This document shows, in pieces, positions 1-8,314 of a stretch of DNA of 64,000 nt. The notes under the pieces are model-generated. The model saw nothing but the letters and a program-made list of their open reading frames with translations. It ran no database searches and was not told the DNA's origin. The position numbers and the translations under genes were made by a program. The stretch is from Collinsella sp. (lineage in GTDB: Bacteria; Actinomycetota; Coriobacteriia; Coriobacteriales; Coriobacteriaceae). The stretch covers positions 32,288 to 96,287 of the forward strand of contig JAUMMZ010000047.1 of assembly GCA_031296755.1 (NCBI GenBank). Direction: 5' to 3'. Numbering within the stretch: position 1 is the stretch's first letter; each line of letters opens with the position of its first letter.

Positions 1-101
1 GGCTCCATTCCCGTCTGCCCCATGATCATTCCGCACGGCGCGCCTATTGCAACATAGGTAAGCATCACTGGCCAGACGGTTCTAACGATTTTGAGCACCA
101 T
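1..101 (-). CDS. AzlC-like branched-chain amino acid permease, N-terminal fragment (runs off the left edge)
   Basis: An open frame starting with ATG at 101 reads leftwards off the window for 33 codons without a stop. The visible peptide has a basic start followed by a hydrophobic helix containing PVMLTYVAIGAPCGMIMG, which resembles the first membrane helix of AzlC-family permeases (the large subunit of AzlCD branched-chain amino acid exporters). A weak AGGA lies about 11 bases upstream. Only the N-terminus is visible, so the family assignment is tentative. The gene is divergent from the HD hydrolase. Confidence 0.45.
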   Translation of the reverse strand, partial: MVLKIVRTVWPVMLTYVAIGAPCGMIMGQTGME

Positions 102-227
102 ACGTTTCTCATCCTGACAAGGTCTCCGAGCCGCATGTAGCGACACGGCAGAATCATCATCCGGCAGCAACCGAGTTCACCTACAATTGCCACCGGATCG
201 AAAGACACAACTTTTTAGGAAGTCATT

Positions 228-1040
228 ATGACAGCTATCGATCGAGACCGGGCGCGCGCGGCCTTCAAAAGCTACACCGATGCCTACGACGCCACCAACC
301 CACGCATCGCGCTCAAAATCGAGCATACGTACCACGTGGCCGAGGCATGCGATGCCGTAGCGCGCGAGCAGGGCTGGTCGTCAGAAGATATTGACCTGGC
401 ATGGCTTTGCGGCCTGCTACACGATATGGGCCGCTTTGAGCAGCTGCGACGCTGGGACACCTTTAAGGACGCCGAGAGCATGAGCCATGCGGCGCTGGGC
501 ATCGAGGTCCTCTTTGGCGAGAATCCCGCCGATGCACCCGCCGTAACGAGCATCCGCGACTTTATCGATGACCCGGCAGAAGATGAGCTCATCCGAGCGA
601 GCATTGCCTATCACAGCGATTTCCGTCTACCCGCGCAGCTCGACGAGCGCACGCGGAGCTTCTGCGATATCGTGCGCGATGGCGACAAGATCGACATTAT
701 GCGCACCATCGCCGACAGCACTGTCGACACTATCCTCAAGGTGGACGAGAAGACGTTTCTCGGCAGCCGTTTCTCGTCGCCGACACTTGCCGCCTTTGAC
801 GAGCACCGCTGCGTCGCACGCGATGAGCGCGATGAGCCCGCCGACTTCTTGGTGGGGCTTATCTGCTTTATGTTTGAGCTCGTCTATCCAGCAAGCCGCG
901 CGCTGGCGCGCGAACAGGGCGATATCCACCGCCTGCTCGACGCGCCCTTTGGCATTACGCGGCCCTTTACCGACCCCGCCACGCAGGCAACTTGGAGCCG
1001 CCTAAAGGACGAGATGCGCGACTGGCTGGCGCGCGCCTAG
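228..1040 (+). CDS. HD-domain metal-dependent phosphohydrolase
   Basis: A 270-residue cytosolic protein of the HD superfamily (metal-dependent phosphohydrolases acting on nucleotides or other phosphoesters). The HD signature is visible: His36 in HTYHV, the His65-Asp66 pair in GLLHDMGRF, a further His in IAYHSDF near residue 128, and a later Asp in RDGDKIDIM. The ATG at 228 follows an AGGAAG site. Its stop overlaps the stop of the convergent etfA-like gene by a few bases. No partner gene indicates the substrate; it stands alone between a permease fragment and the Etf operon. Family assignment is firm, function is unknown. Confidence 0.8.
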   Translation: MTAIDRDRARAAFKSYTDAYDATNPRIALKIEHTYHVAEACDAVAREQGWSSEDIDLAWLCGLLHDMGRFEQLRRWDTFKDAESMSHAALGIEVLFGENPADAPAVTSIRDFIDDPAEDELIRASIAYHSDFRLPAQLDERTRSFCDIVRDGDKIDIMRTIADSTVDTILKVDEKTFLGSRFSSPTLAAFDEHRCVARDERDEPADFLVGLICFMFELVYPASRALAREQGDIHRLLDAPFGITRPFTDPATQATWSRLKDEMRDWLARA

Positions 1041-2242
1041 CGCTCAAGCTGGGCCAGCAGCTCCTCGACGACCTCGACGGCGTCCCCAACAACCTTGTAC
1101 TGGGCAGCACCGAAAATGGGGGCATCCGGGTCCTCGTTGATGGCGATGATGCACTCCGCCCCACCGATGCCGGCAAGATGTTGGATGGCGCCCGAAACAC
1201 CGATACTCACGAGAAGCCTGGGCGAAACCGATACGCCCGTCTGGCCAATCTGGTGGCGATACTCCAGCCAACCCGCCTCCACGACGGGACGCGTGCAACC
1301 AAGCTCGGCACCCAGAGCCTCGGCGAGCCTTCGCATCAACGGCAGGTTTTTCTTGGAACCAATGCCGCGACCCACCACGACCAGGCGCTCGGCATTGGCG
1401 ATCGAGGGCTGCTGTCCCCACTCCTCGGCGGGAATCGAGATTTCGACGCGGGCCTTAACGTCTTCTGCAAGCGCCACCTGGGTGATCGTGCCGGAGCGGC
1501 CGTAGTCGAAGTCGGGCGCCTTAAAGATGCCGGGACGCACTGTTGCCATCTGGGGACGGTGATGGGGGCAGACGATGGTGGCCATCAGGTTGCCGCCAAA
1601 CGCCGGGCGCGTCTGCTGCAACAGACCCGTCTCCGTATCCATCGAAAGCACGGTGCAATCAGCCGTAAGGCCCGTCTGCAAGCGGACGGCAACGCCGGGC
1701 GCCAGCTCGCGACCAAAGGCGGTCGCGCCGTAGAGGATGGCCTCGGGCTTGCGCTCGGCTACCAGATCGCAGATCAGACGAGCATAGACTTCCGCGTCGT
1801 TTTGACGCAGACGCTCGTCGCGACAGGCCAGCACTTCGTCGGCGCCGGCGCAAACCAAATGCTCAAGCTCCTCGAGTGAACTCTCGGGGCTCACGCCGAC
1901 TAGTGCCACCAAACGGCAGCCGCGGGCATCGGCAAGCTCGCGGCCCTTGCCCATGAGCTCATAGGCCACAGGGGCTACAGTGTCATGCTCGTCAGTCTGA
2001 ACGAATACCCAAATATCTCGATACGCGTCGAGGTCCACCGTGCCGACGGCTTCATCGCGCTCGATCGAGATGGCGTTAACGGGACAGGCGTCGACGCAGC
2101 CGCCGCACAGGATGCAGCCGTCGGTTACGCGGGCGCAGCGGTTTGGCCGCTCACCCTCCACCACAATACCGCCCGAGGCGCAGGCACGAACGCAGCGACC
2201 GCAGCCGATGCAGGCTTCGCTATCGATAATCAGTCCGCTCAT
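1037..2242 (-). CDS. etfA: Electron transfer flavoprotein alpha subunit with N-terminal 2[4Fe-4S] ferredoxin domain
   Basis: 401 residues. The N-terminus (about 1-60) is a bacterial-type ferredoxin with Cys11/14/17/21 and Cys43/46/49/53 for two 4Fe-4S clusters. The rest is EtfA/FixB: the Rossmann-like N-domain, then the FAD-binding C-domain with GRGIGSKKN, HQIGQTG and AINEDPDAPIF. It is the last gene of a minus-strand operon (dehydrogenase, EtfB, EtfA); its ATG directly follows the EtfB stop. Ferredoxin-fused EtfA subunits are known from electron-bifurcating lactate dehydrogenase complexes such as that of Acetobacterium woodii. Here it probably passes electrons between the dehydrogenase flavin, the bifurcating flavin and ferredoxin. 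The biochemical role is inferred from the family and context. Confidence 0.9.
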   Translation of the reverse strand: MSGLIIDSEACIGCGRCVRACASGGIVVEGERPNRCARVTDGCILCGGCVDACPVNAISIERDEAVGTVDLDAYRDIWVFVQTDEHDTVAPVAYELMGKGRELADARGCRLVALVGVSPESSLEELEHLVCAGADEVLACRDERLRQNDAEVYARLICDLVAERKPEAILYGATAFGRELAPGVAVRLQTGLTADCTVLSMDTETGLLQQTRPAFGGNLMATIVCPHHRPQMATVRPGIFKAPDFDYGRSGTITQVALAEDVKARVEISIPAEEWGQQPSIANAERLVVVGRGIGSKKNLPLMRRLAEALGAELGCTRPVVEAGWLEYRHQIGQTGVSVSPRLLVSIGVSGAIQHLAGIGGAECIIAINEDPDAPIFGAAQYKVVGDAVEVVEELLAQLER

Positions 2243-3064
2243 CTATGCCATCCCCTCGATAATCTTGGCAAGCTTTGCCGCCTGCTCGGTCGGTGTGCCC
2301 TCAACGGCTTCGCACGTTTGATCGCGGTCGGGCACAAACGAGCGCACGACCTGCGTCGGCGAGCCAGCAAGGCCGCAACGCGCGGGGTCGGCATGCACGT
2401 CGGCAGCGCTGACCACGCACACGTCCGCCTCCTCTGCCGCACGAATACCGGCAATGCTCGGCATGCGCAGCTGGCCAATCTCTTTGGCAGTTGTCATCGC
2501 GCAGGGCATCTCCAGATACACGGTCTCCTCGCCGGCATCGCATCCGTGAACGAACGCCAGCGAACCGCACGTCGTAAAGCCCGCGCTCTGCACGCAGCTC
2601 ACATCGGTCACGCAGGGAATCTCGAAGGCGCCGGCAAGCTCGGGACCAATCTGGGCCGTATCGCCGTCCACCGCCATCTTGCCGCAGATAAGCAGGTCGA
2701 AGTCCTCGTCGAACGCCTCGATACCGCATTTGAGGGCATACGTGGTCGCCAAGGTATCGGCACCTGCAAAGGCGCGATCGGTTAGCAGCAGCGCGTCGTC
2801 GGCGCCACGGGCGATGCAGTCGCGCAGCAGCGCTTCGGTCGCGGGAATACCCATCGACACCACCGTCACGCGCACATCCATGCCAAAGCCGATAAAGTCG
2901 TCCTTGAGCGCCAGCGCGCACTCCAGGGCACTCGCATCAAAGGGATTGATGACCGCCTGCTTGCCGTCGCGCACAATGGTATTGGTCTTGGGGTCCATCT
3001 TGACCTCGGTGCTTCCCGGCACCGCCTTGACGCACACCACCATATGGAAATCGCTCATCTTCAC
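2243..3064 (-). CDS. etfB: Electron transfer flavoprotein beta subunit, bifurcation-type signature
   Basis: 273 residues, full-length EtfB/FixA. The N-terminus has the family pattern VCVKAVPGS and NPFDASALECAL. Residues 132-142 read VDGDTAQIGPE, which matches the motif of bifurcating Etfs carrying a second FAD; AMP-binding canonical Etfs have a different sequence there. The chosen start is GTG at 3064: it overlaps the stop of the upstream dehydrogenase as GTGA and follows a GGGGG-rich ribosome site, implying translational coupling. An internal ATG at 3058 is the alternative. It should form the heterodimer with the downstream EtfA. Bifurcation itself is inference from the motif and operon. Confidence 0.9.
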   Translation of the reverse strand: MKMSDFHMVVCVKAVPGSTEVKMDPKTNTIVRDGKQAVINPFDASALECALALKDDFIGFGMDVRVTVVSMGIPATEALLRDCIARGADDALLLTDRAFAGADTLATTYALKCGIEAFDEDFDLLICGKMAVDGDTAQIGPELAGAFEIPCVTDVSCVQSAGFTTCGSLAFVHGCDAGEETVYLEMPCAMTTAKEIGQLRMPSIAGIRAAEEADVCVVSAADVHADPARCGLAGSPTQVVRSFVPDRDQTCEAVEGTPTEQAAKLAKIIEGMA

Positions 3065-4662
3065 GCGCCCCCTTTCTGGACGAGTTCATCCAAGAGCTTC
3101 TCCGAAAACAGGTTGCCGCGACCCAGCTGTCCGGCAGGATCGAGCTGGAGCTTGAGCCGCGCCGATTCGACCATGGCCTCGTGGCCGTACATCGTCTCGA
3201 GAAAGCCCGCCTTGATCTTGCCGACGCCGTGCTCGGCGGAGACGGCGCCACCCATAGCCGTAACTTCGGAGGCCCACTGGGCAAACAACTCGCCGCCGCG
3301 GCGGTAATCCTGCGCATCGCGCGGCAGGATGTTCACATGCAGGTGGTTGTTGCCGATATGGCCCCACGCGGCGGACTCAAGACCGCTTTCGGCCAACGTG
3401 CGGCGATAGAGGGCAATCACATCGGCCAGGCGCGCGTTGGGCACCGACATGTCCGAGCCCAGCTTGGTGATGGTGGGGTCGGTGCGACGACGCTCGTCGA
3501 TAAGCATGTTGACGCTCTCGGGCACCGCATGGCGGAAGAATCGCTGGCATTCGCGATCGACCTCGGTACGCGCGACCCACGTCGCATCATCGCTGCCGCC
3601 CGCAAGCTCCAATACCCACCCCAGGTGATACAGTTCTTCAGTCGCCTGGGCTTCATCATCGCAGTCGAGCTCCACGTAGACGCAGACCTTGGCCTCTTTG
3701 TCGAGCGCCGGCAGCGAAGAAAACGCCGTCGACTGCTCGCGCTGGCGGCGTAGGATATCCAGGGCGCCCGCATCGAAATACTCGATGGCGGCCGCGTGGG
3801 ACAGGACGGGGCGCACGGAATCGGTGAAGGACACGGCCTTGTCTTCGCTATCGAAAAAGCAGCTCACACCCCAAACGACCGCCGGTGCCGGCTGCAGGGC
3901 AATCTCGAGCTCCGTAATGACGCCGAGCGTGCCGCAGGCGCCGATAAAGAGGTCGATGGCATCCATGTCGTCCGCAACAAAATAGCCCGAAGCATTTTTG
4001 GTCTTGGGCATGGTGTAGGCGGGAAGATCAAGCTCGAGCGTGCGGCCCTGCACCGTGACGAGCGAAAGGCGACGACCCTGCGCAAAAACCTCGCCGCGCT
4101 GAAGTTCGACCAGGTCGCCATCGGTCAGCGCGACATGAAGACCCGTGATGTGGGGGCGCATGGGACCGTAAGCGTAGCTACGTGCGCCAGAGGCGTTGCA
4201 TGCCGCCATACCGCCCAAGCAGGCAGATGCCTCGGTGGGATCGGTGGGAAAGAACTGCTCGGGGGCATCCTGAAACTCCTCGTAAGCCTTAAGCGATGCC
4301 TGGTCCCAGCCTGCGGTCGGAAGCACCTTTTTGCCCAGTTGCTTGCGCAACTCGGACAGCACGACACCCGGCTCTACGCGAAGCAGAAAGCGACCCTGTT
4401 CATCGCGGCGAAGGCCTAGGTAGCGATTCGTACGGGAAGTGTTGAGAATGTGGCCGCCATGGGGCACGGCGCCGGCGGCAAGACCGGTCCGGGCGCCCTG
4501 AACCGTTACCGAGACGCGCTCGGCATGGAGCTGCCGCAAGATGGCGCGAACCTCGTCTTCCGATGTTGGAAACGAAATGCTCGAGGCCTCGCCCGACGAG
4601 CGAGACTCGTCGCGACCGTATTCCTCGAACTCATCAGTGAAGGGTTTGATAGTTGCAGACAT
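3061..4662 (-). CDS. FAD-linked 2-hydroxyacid (lactate-type) dehydrogenase, GlcD/LctD family
   Basis: 533 residues. The N-terminal half is a PCMH-type FAD-binding domain (VSVTVQGARTGLAAGAVPHGG; later ACGTLGVITELE). The C-terminal half is the FAD-oxidase cap ending with the family signature SAEHGVGKIKAGF. This is the GlcD/D-lactate dehydrogenase family. Its place at the head of an operon with EtfB and ferredoxin-EtfA points to an LctBCD-like complex that oxidises lactate with NAD while using reduced ferredoxin. Gene order (dehydrogenase, B, A) differs from the A. woodii operon. Start ATG at 4662 follows GGGGAG. The substrate could be another 2-hydroxyacid; no lactate permease or racemase is nearby. 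Confidence 0.85.
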   Translation of the reverse strand: MSATIKPFTDEFEEYGRDESRSSGEASSISFPTSEDEVRAILRQLHAERVSVTVQGARTGLAAGAVPHGGHILNTSRTNRYLGLRRDEQGRFLLRVEPGVVLSELRKQLGKKVLPTAGWDQASLKAYEEFQDAPEQFFPTDPTEASACLGGMAACNASGARSYAYGPMRPHITGLHVALTDGDLVELQRGEVFAQGRRLSLVTVQGRTLELDLPAYTMPKTKNASGYFVADDMDAIDLFIGACGTLGVITELEIALQPAPAVVWGVSCFFDSEDKAVSFTDSVRPVLSHAAAIEYFDAGALDILRRQREQSTAFSSLPALDKEAKVCVYVELDCDDEAQATEELYHLGWVLELAGGSDDATWVARTEVDRECQRFFRHAVPESVNMLIDERRRTDPTITKLGSDMSVPNARLADVIALYRRTLAESGLESAAWGHIGNNHLHVNILPRDAQDYRRGGELFAQWASEVTAMGGAVSAEHGVGKIKAGFLETMYGHEAMVESARLKLQLDPAGQLGRGNLFSEKLLDELVQKGGA

Positions 4663-5007
4663 GCAGAACTCCCCTTTAGCTAACTACAGTGTTTGCAGGG
4701 AGATGTTACCGCATCGTTTCGTTGACGTGTTCGAGACCGTCTCCATAATTGAGGATTTTTACGTTCGTGCAATTCGGCGAGCGGCCGCCACATCTCGGCA
4801 GGCGATGTTTTTTACACATATCGCTTTGCCGCCAACGATCGCGAAATTGGCGCTCAAAAAATGTTGAAGTATTTTTACCACCTGTTACCTGCGACGATGC
4901 GAATCCGTCAAGTATTTGGTCAGCTTTTGGTCAAGTAGTGGCTGATACGGTCGGCATCGACAGCCAAAACCGATAGAAGTTTTGGTCCCAGAAGCAGGGA
5001 GGTTCCT
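4663..5007. other. 345-base divergent intergenic region
   Basis: This holds the promoters of the leftward dehydrogenase-Etf operon and the rightward surface locus. It is more AT-rich than its flanks and has a close repeat of TTGGTCA around 4917-4936, which could be an operator, but I see no convincing promoter pair, RNA gene or small ORF. The ribosome site GGGAGG for the next gene lies at its right end. Confidence 0.5.
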
Positions 5008-5304
5008 ATGGCATATTACTGGCCCCAGTACGGTGTCGCCATCGAAGTCGACGACGATCCCCATCTCCTGCCTTTCGAAGAAGAGGCATTCCCCGACACG
5101 ACGGTCTACCACGTCACTACCGATGTGATCTGCGACCCTGAGTCGTTCTCGGCACTCGCCCACCACATCGCATGCATCCACGACATCGAGCTCCCTCCCG
5201 ACTTCGATGAGCTTGTCTACTCGCGCCGTCTGATGCTTCACATGCTCTTTGGAGCGGACCCGTCCACGTTCGCACGCGTCTACACCACCAAGGACGCCGC
5301 ATGA
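5008..5304 (+). CDS. Small acidic cytosolic hypothetical protein, first gene of surface locus
   Basis: 98 residues with no signal peptide or membrane helix, rich in Asp/Glu and His. I recognise no domain. The ATG at 5008 is preceded by GGGAGGTTCCT, a strong ribosome site. Its stop overlaps the next start as ATGA (5301-5304), so it is translationally coupled to the membrane-anchored protein downstream. It is thus the first gene of a five-gene run of otherwise secreted or membrane proteins. Being the only cytosolic member, it might be regulatory or chaperone-like, but nothing in the sequence shows this. Confidence 0.6.
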   Translation: MAYYWPQYGVAIEVDDDPHLLPFEEEAFPDTTVYHVTTDVICDPESFSALAHHIACIHDIELPPDFDELVYSRRLMLHMLFGADPSTFARVYTTKDAA

Positions 5305-5810
5305 GCGCGAAGAAGTTGCCCCGGCTCGCGAGTCCGGGACATCGCAAGAAACTCATCGCTGTCTGCTTGGCTATCGTCTGCGCCCTCGTCGCCGTAGGCT
5401 TGTACGCCTGGCAGACACAGCCCGTACCCGAAGCGGGCGCCTCGGTCACGACGGCCGAGGGCAAATCGCGCCAAGAAATCCAAGACGAGCTCGACGCCAT
5501 CGTCCGCGACAACATGATGACGATCTCGGTCGCGCCGGTCGCCCAGCTGCAGGAAGGCGGCAAGTTGCGCGTCAACGTGCAAAACGTCCAGGACAACAAG
5601 TTTCCCCAGCGATTCCGCGTCATTCAAAACGACGAGACCATCTATGAGTCCGGCATCGTCGAAACCGGCAAGACGGTTGAGACGTGTCCCGCCGGCGATA
5701 TCGAGGAAGGCGAAGCGTATATCGAAATCCAGGCACTCGACACCAAGACCCATGACAACCACGGCAATCCGACGCGCGTCAAGGTCCGGGTGGAACAGGC
5801 CGAGAGCTAG
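5301..5810 (+). CDS. Membrane-anchored extracytoplasmic hypothetical protein
   Basis: 169 residues. A basic N-terminus is followed by one hydrophobic helix (about 18-38, LIAVCLAIVCALVAVGLYAW) with no clear cleavage site, so it is probably an N-terminal anchor. The remaining ~130 residues are an acidic extracellular domain; its second half (MTISVAPVAQLQEGGKLRV ... VRVEQ) has alternating polar/hydrophobic strands like an immunoglobulin-type beta sandwich. It is coupled to the preceding gene by an ATGA overlap. Placed among secreted proteins and a LAxTG protein, it probably belongs to a cell-surface assembly. Function unknown. Confidence 0.6.
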   Translation: MSAKKLPRLASPGHRKKLIAVCLAIVCALVAVGLYAWQTQPVPEAGASVTTAEGKSRQEIQDELDAIVRDNMMTISVAPVAQLQEGGKLRVNVQNVQDNKFPQRFRVIQNDETIYESGIVETGKTVETCPAGDIEEGEAYIEIQALDTKTHDNHGNPTRVKVRVEQAES

Positions 5811-5900
5811 CCCCTAACGCCCGCTGTGTCATTGCGCGCAGTCACCAACACTCGTCCAATCATCGCGGGGACGGCCCGCGGCGAATAGAAAGGAACGACC

Positions 5901-6500
5901 ATGGACATCACCAGGAACATGAACGGAGCCAGAGCGCTCGTCGTGGGCGCAGGGCTCGCGCTCGCGCTCGCAATGGGCGCCGCCCCGACGCCAGCTATGG
6001 CAGCCGGGCGTGTTGGAAGCACGAAGGTAATGGTCAAGACCGAGATCGACAACGTTAATTTCAAAGTTCCGACGGTTATTCCGTTCATCGCCAAGGCCGA
6101 CGGCACGCTTCAGGGCCCCTCAGAAGATGCAACCACCATCGACAACCTTTCGGCCTACGGCATCCATGTCACCAACATGAAGATCGATGCCATGAACACC
6201 TGGACCATTGCCGCCGACGCGAAGACCGGAACCGCTCAGAACTCCATCGACTTTAAGGTCGGTCCCGAAGGCGCGCTCCAAGACGCCAGTGCCGCAATGC
6301 AGGGAACGGGAATCGATCTTTCCAAAAACGCAACCTTTGATATGGGCTATCAGGGTATTGCCGGCGGTTCGGACAAGATCAAGCTCAAGACGAGCGGAAA
6401 TGTCGCCCGCGTCACGCGCGACATCTTCCACGTAACCGGCGAAGGCGATCAAGTTGCAACAATCACCTGGACGGTCGAGCCCGGTGCGCACACGGCATAA
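5901..6500 (+). CDS. Secreted beta-rich surface protein, Coriobacteria-type
   Basis: 199 residues. A signal peptide is clear: basic start, hydrophobic core ALVVGAGLALALAMGA, and a cleavage region near PAMAAG (about residue 35). The mature part is beta-strand rich, with the pattern VNFKVPTVIPFIAKADGTL, then HVTNMKIDAMNTWTI. I recall this pattern from secreted proteins of Coriobacteriia, but it has no assigned function. The ATG at 5901 follows GAAAGGAACG. Its end overlaps the start of the LAxTG protein, so the two are probably made together. It lacks its own anchor and may be held by its neighbour. Confidence 0.6.
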   Translation: MDITRNMNGARALVVGAGLALALAMGAAPTPAMAAGRVGSTKVMVKTEIDNVNFKVPTVIPFIAKADGTLQGPSEDATTIDNLSAYGIHVTNMKIDAMNTWTIAADAKTGTAQNSIDFKVGPEGALQDASAAMQGTGIDLSKNATFDMGYQGIAGGSDKIKLKTSGNVARVTRDIFHVTGEGDQVATITWTVEPGAHTA

Positions 6501-6744
6501 GGTGATCGCCCTGGCCGCCGCCGTCAGCATCCTAGCGTTTGGGCCAGCCATGGCCTTTGCCCAGCAAGAACAGGCTCAGGCCGCCACGCAAGTGACGGTC
6601 GACCTCTCGGGGCTCGACCGCGGCAACCACCAGGAACCGTTGGCGCAGACAGGCGACGAAAAGCAGCTCTTGGCAGCAAGCGTCGCTGCGGCGGGCGCGG
6701 GAGCCACCGGCCTCGGACTGTGCATCAAACGCAACCAGCAATAA
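6484..6744 (+). CDS. Small LAxTG-anchored surface protein
   Basis: 86 residues. I chose the GTG start at 6484, inside the end of the preceding gene, because it gives a compact signal peptide (RTRHK, then VIALAAAVSILAFG, cleavage near AMAFAQ). A frame-mate ATG at 6454 would give an unusual long leader. The C-terminus holds LAQTGDE followed by a hydrophobic stretch and the basic tail KRNQQ, the layout of a sortase substrate. The LAxTG motif is the one used by class E sortases of actinobacteria. The mature protein is only about 30 residues, so it may act as a short wall anchor or pilin base. No sortase gene is in the window. Confidence 0.7.
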   Translation: MRTRHKVIALAAAVSILAFGPAMAFAQQEQAQAATQVTVDLSGLDRGNHQEPLAQTGDEKQLLAASVAAAGAGATGLGLCIKRNQQ

Positions 6745-6783
6745 GACACAACCAGCTCGCACAATATAAAGCAAGGAGACCCC

Positions 6784-8196
6784 ATGGCATCGAAGAACCT
6801 TTTGCCCGTCGTCGCGCTCTGCGGCGCACTCGCAACCGGAACGCCTATCGCCGCTTGGGCGACCCCCGTCATGGCGGACTCCTTGCCGGCAGCCCTAAGC
6901 CCCGCACCAGACCCGTCGAGCGTCATTGCGTGCAAGCGGTTTTCGCTCACACAGGCAACAGTCTCGACCTCGGGATGCCTTCGTCAGGACACGGACAGCT
7001 CGATAGTCGTGGATATCAAGCGTTCGGACAAGACGGACGGCTCCCAGGCAGGATGCGCCATCTGCACGTGGCGCTCAGTTGCGCTCGATGCAGATGACGA
7101 CCCTTGCGATTTGGAGCTACGCATCGACATCGCTTCGGTCGATGACTCGGCGAACGAAGCGAAGGTCGCCTTCGACAGCGCGTTTTTCGAAGAAGAAGGA
7201 GGTGTATGCCTGGGCTGCGTTGTCTCGCACGCCGACGGCGCGCAGCCCACGCTCTCATTCACGGCATCGTTGCGGATAACCAAAGCCAGCACCGACGCCG
7301 TCGCAACGGGAGAGACCCCCCTGTTGTTCTACGCCGACAATGCCGAAGGCGCCAAAATCAAAGACGATAAGCAAAACGGGTCGCTCAGCCTTACTCGAGG
7401 GGCGAAACTCTGCCCTATCGAGATCGATGTCCAAACGCAAGACAGGCAGCACGTACTTGCCGACCCGGCGCTCCTCGAAATGGAATGGAATGGAGCTGGA
7501 GCCATCGGGGTCGCCCCCTTTGTATTGAACGAAATGGCCTTCCCATCAAAAGATGGCACCACGAACGCAGCCATAACAGAGGAGAAAGCAGACAGCGCGC
7601 CACTGCCGACAAACGGCATCTCCGCCCCTTCAGAGGAACCGGATGAAGCTGTTATCGAGCCAAACGATCCCCAACTCGAGGACAGCCTAGGCCTTGCGAC
7701 GTCCCAAGATGTCGATGAGGGCAACTGCTGCATGCTCACCGCACTCGACCACACGACGACCGTCGATGCAGCAAGCATCGAAGTTGCCGCGGCCAATCAA
7801 CCTGTTCGCAAATCTGCCATCATTGCATTTCCGGAGTCCGTCGAGGTCGTCTTTTTGCCATCGGGTGAAATCGTGGCACCAACATTGCTCACCTTGTTAG
7901 GCGCCAAGAATACTCGGAACGAAATCAAAAAGATCACGATCGTCGACCCTGCGACCACTGCCAAGCTGCGCCTATACGCCGTTGCCCCAGATGGAAGCAA
8001 AACCTTGGAATTCGATGGCGACACGCTCCAAGCTTGGCGGCGTCTGGACATTATGGAAGACGTCTCGTACCAGATTGAACTTGAAGGGTTTGACCGCGCC
8101 CGAGATGCCGATATCATCGCCGCGGGCATCGAGTCCCCGCAACGGCTGATGACGCTACGCTTTGAATACTATCCCTACGTTCCGACGACAACCTAG
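6784..8196 (+). CDS. Large secreted cysteine-containing protein of surface locus
   Basis: 470 residues with an N-terminal signal peptide (hydrophobic PVVALCGALATG; cleavage near AWAT or VMAD). The N-terminal half has several cysteines (including GCAICTW and GGVCLGCV) that could form disulphides. A Pro/Glu/Asp-rich linker follows at about 255-305. The last ~130 residues look like a second beta domain whose start (AFPESVEVVFLPSGEIVAP) resembles the core pattern of the secreted protein at 5901-6500. No transmembrane or sorting signal is at the C-terminus. ATG at 6784 follows AAGGAGA. Last gene of the locus. I do not recognise a family. Confidence 0.65.
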   Translation: MASKNLLPVVALCGALATGTPIAAWATPVMADSLPAALSPAPDPSSVIACKRFSLTQATVSTSGCLRQDTDSSIVVDIKRSDKTDGSQAGCAICTWRSVALDADDDPCDLELRIDIASVDDSANEAKVAFDSAFFEEEGGVCLGCVVSHADGAQPTLSFTASLRITKASTDAVATGETPLLFYADNAEGAKIKDDKQNGSLSLTRGAKLCPIEIDVQTQDRQHVLADPALLEMEWNGAGAIGVAPFVLNEMAFPSKDGTTNAAITEEKADSAPLPTNGISAPSEEPDEAVIEPNDPQLEDSLGLATSQDVDEGNCCMLTALDHTTTVDAASIEVAAANQPVRKSAIIAFPESVEVVFLPSGEIVAPTLLTLLGAKNTRNEIKKITIVDPATTAKLRLYAVAPDGSKTLEFDGDTLQAWRRLDIMEDVSYQIELEGFDRARDADIIAAGIESPQRLMTLRFEYYPYVPTTT

Positions 8197-8314
8197 GGCT
8201 TTCCCGCTGAACGCCAGACTTAATACCACTCATATAACGTATTAGACAAGTCGCGATATGCCCTGCGTTCCATTCTGCTACGATTGCCAAGGTGGCATCA
8301 ATACGGGAGGGCTC

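Noticed and set aside
6454..6483. ATG at 6454 as the start of the small LAxTG protein
   Set aside because: It adds ten residues before a typical signal peptide and has no ribosome site; the GTG at 6484 gives a normal leader.
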